DNA from: Desulfocarbo sp964620595
Lineage (GTDB): Bacteria; Desulfobacterota; Desulfarculia; Desulfarculales; Desulfarculaceae
DNA: 7,001 bases
Reading direction: 5' to 3'
Assembly (NCBI GenBank): GCA_964620595.1
Contig: CAZUHP010000095.1
Location: 1-7,001, forward strand
The notes under the pieces were generated by a model. It was not told where the DNA came from, searched no databases, and saw nothing but the letters and a program-made list of their open reading frames with translations. Below are positions 6,940 to 7,001 of this stretch, piece after piece. Every line of letters begins with the position of its first letter. Position 1 is the stretch's first letter. Made by a program: the position numbers and the translations under genes.

Positions 6940-7001
6940 TGGCAGGCCTGGAGGGAATCGAACCCCCAGCCTTCGGATTTGGAGTCCGACGCTCTAGCCT
7001 A
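6940..7001 (-). tRNA. tRNA-Trp (CCA anticodon), 5' end outside the window
   Basis: Sixty-two nucleotides of the 3' part are present. The anticodon stem TCGGA/TCCGA closes the loop CTCCAAA, with anticodon CCA at 6982-6980, which decodes UGG (tryptophan). The T arm has stem GGGGG/CCCTC and loop TTCGATT. The 3' acceptor strand CAGGCCT, discriminator G and encoded CCA follow; the matching 5' strand should read AGGCCTG beyond the edge. tRNA-Trp directly upstream of secE-nusG is a common bacterial arrangement and supports co-transcription. Five Ts come one base after the CCA end. Confidence 0.97.

Overview
The window is a GC-rich bacterial segment carrying the transcription/translation cluster tRNA-Trp - secE - nusG - rplK - rplA - rplJ - rplL - rpoB. 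Every gene lies on the minus strand, so transcription runs from high to low coordinates. The window opens inside rpoB (907 codons present, C-terminal part missing) and closes inside tRNA-Trp (5' end missing). The order is the standard bacterial one and all reading frames are intact. The protein sequences and high GC look like a deltaproteobacterial / Desulfobacterota-type organism, but this is a family-level impression, not an identification.

Layout in transcription order: tRNA-Trp (CCA anticodon, 3' CCA encoded) at 6940-7001; secE (preprotein translocase subunit); nusG (elongation factor, TTG start); rplK (L11); rplA (L1); an unusual 681-bp gene-free gap; rplJ (L10, GTG start); rplL (L7/L12); a 247-bp structured gap; rpoB (RNA polymerase beta). 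Together the genes supply the L1 and L7/L12 stalks of the ribosome, the NusG factor that couples RNA polymerase to ribosome or Rho, one SecYEG subunit and a core polymerase subunit. This explains the co-transcription and the feedback-control signals expected in the spacers.

The interest lies in the spacers. The rplA-rplJ gap (3965-4645) holds, in transcription order, a degenerate 17-bp tandem array (4605-4439), a second ~18-bp array (about 4365-4293), a candidate extended -10 promoter (4166-4158), an L10-leader-like kink-turn element (4129-4069), and a 10-bp anti-Shine-Dalgarno stem over the rplJ ribosome binding site (4030-4021 with 3980-3971). The array part of the transcript is almost free of U (9 U in 300 nt) and rich in G-tracts. 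The rplL-rpoB gap carries three strong RNA hairpins without U-tracts, better suited to RNA processing or attenuation than to intrinsic termination. The nusG-rplK gap and the AT-rich rplK-rplA gap also contain stem-loops.

I found no mobile element, CRISPR array, phage gene or unknown accessory gene. The long open frames on the plus strand are shadows of the GC-rich minus-strand genes and repeats.
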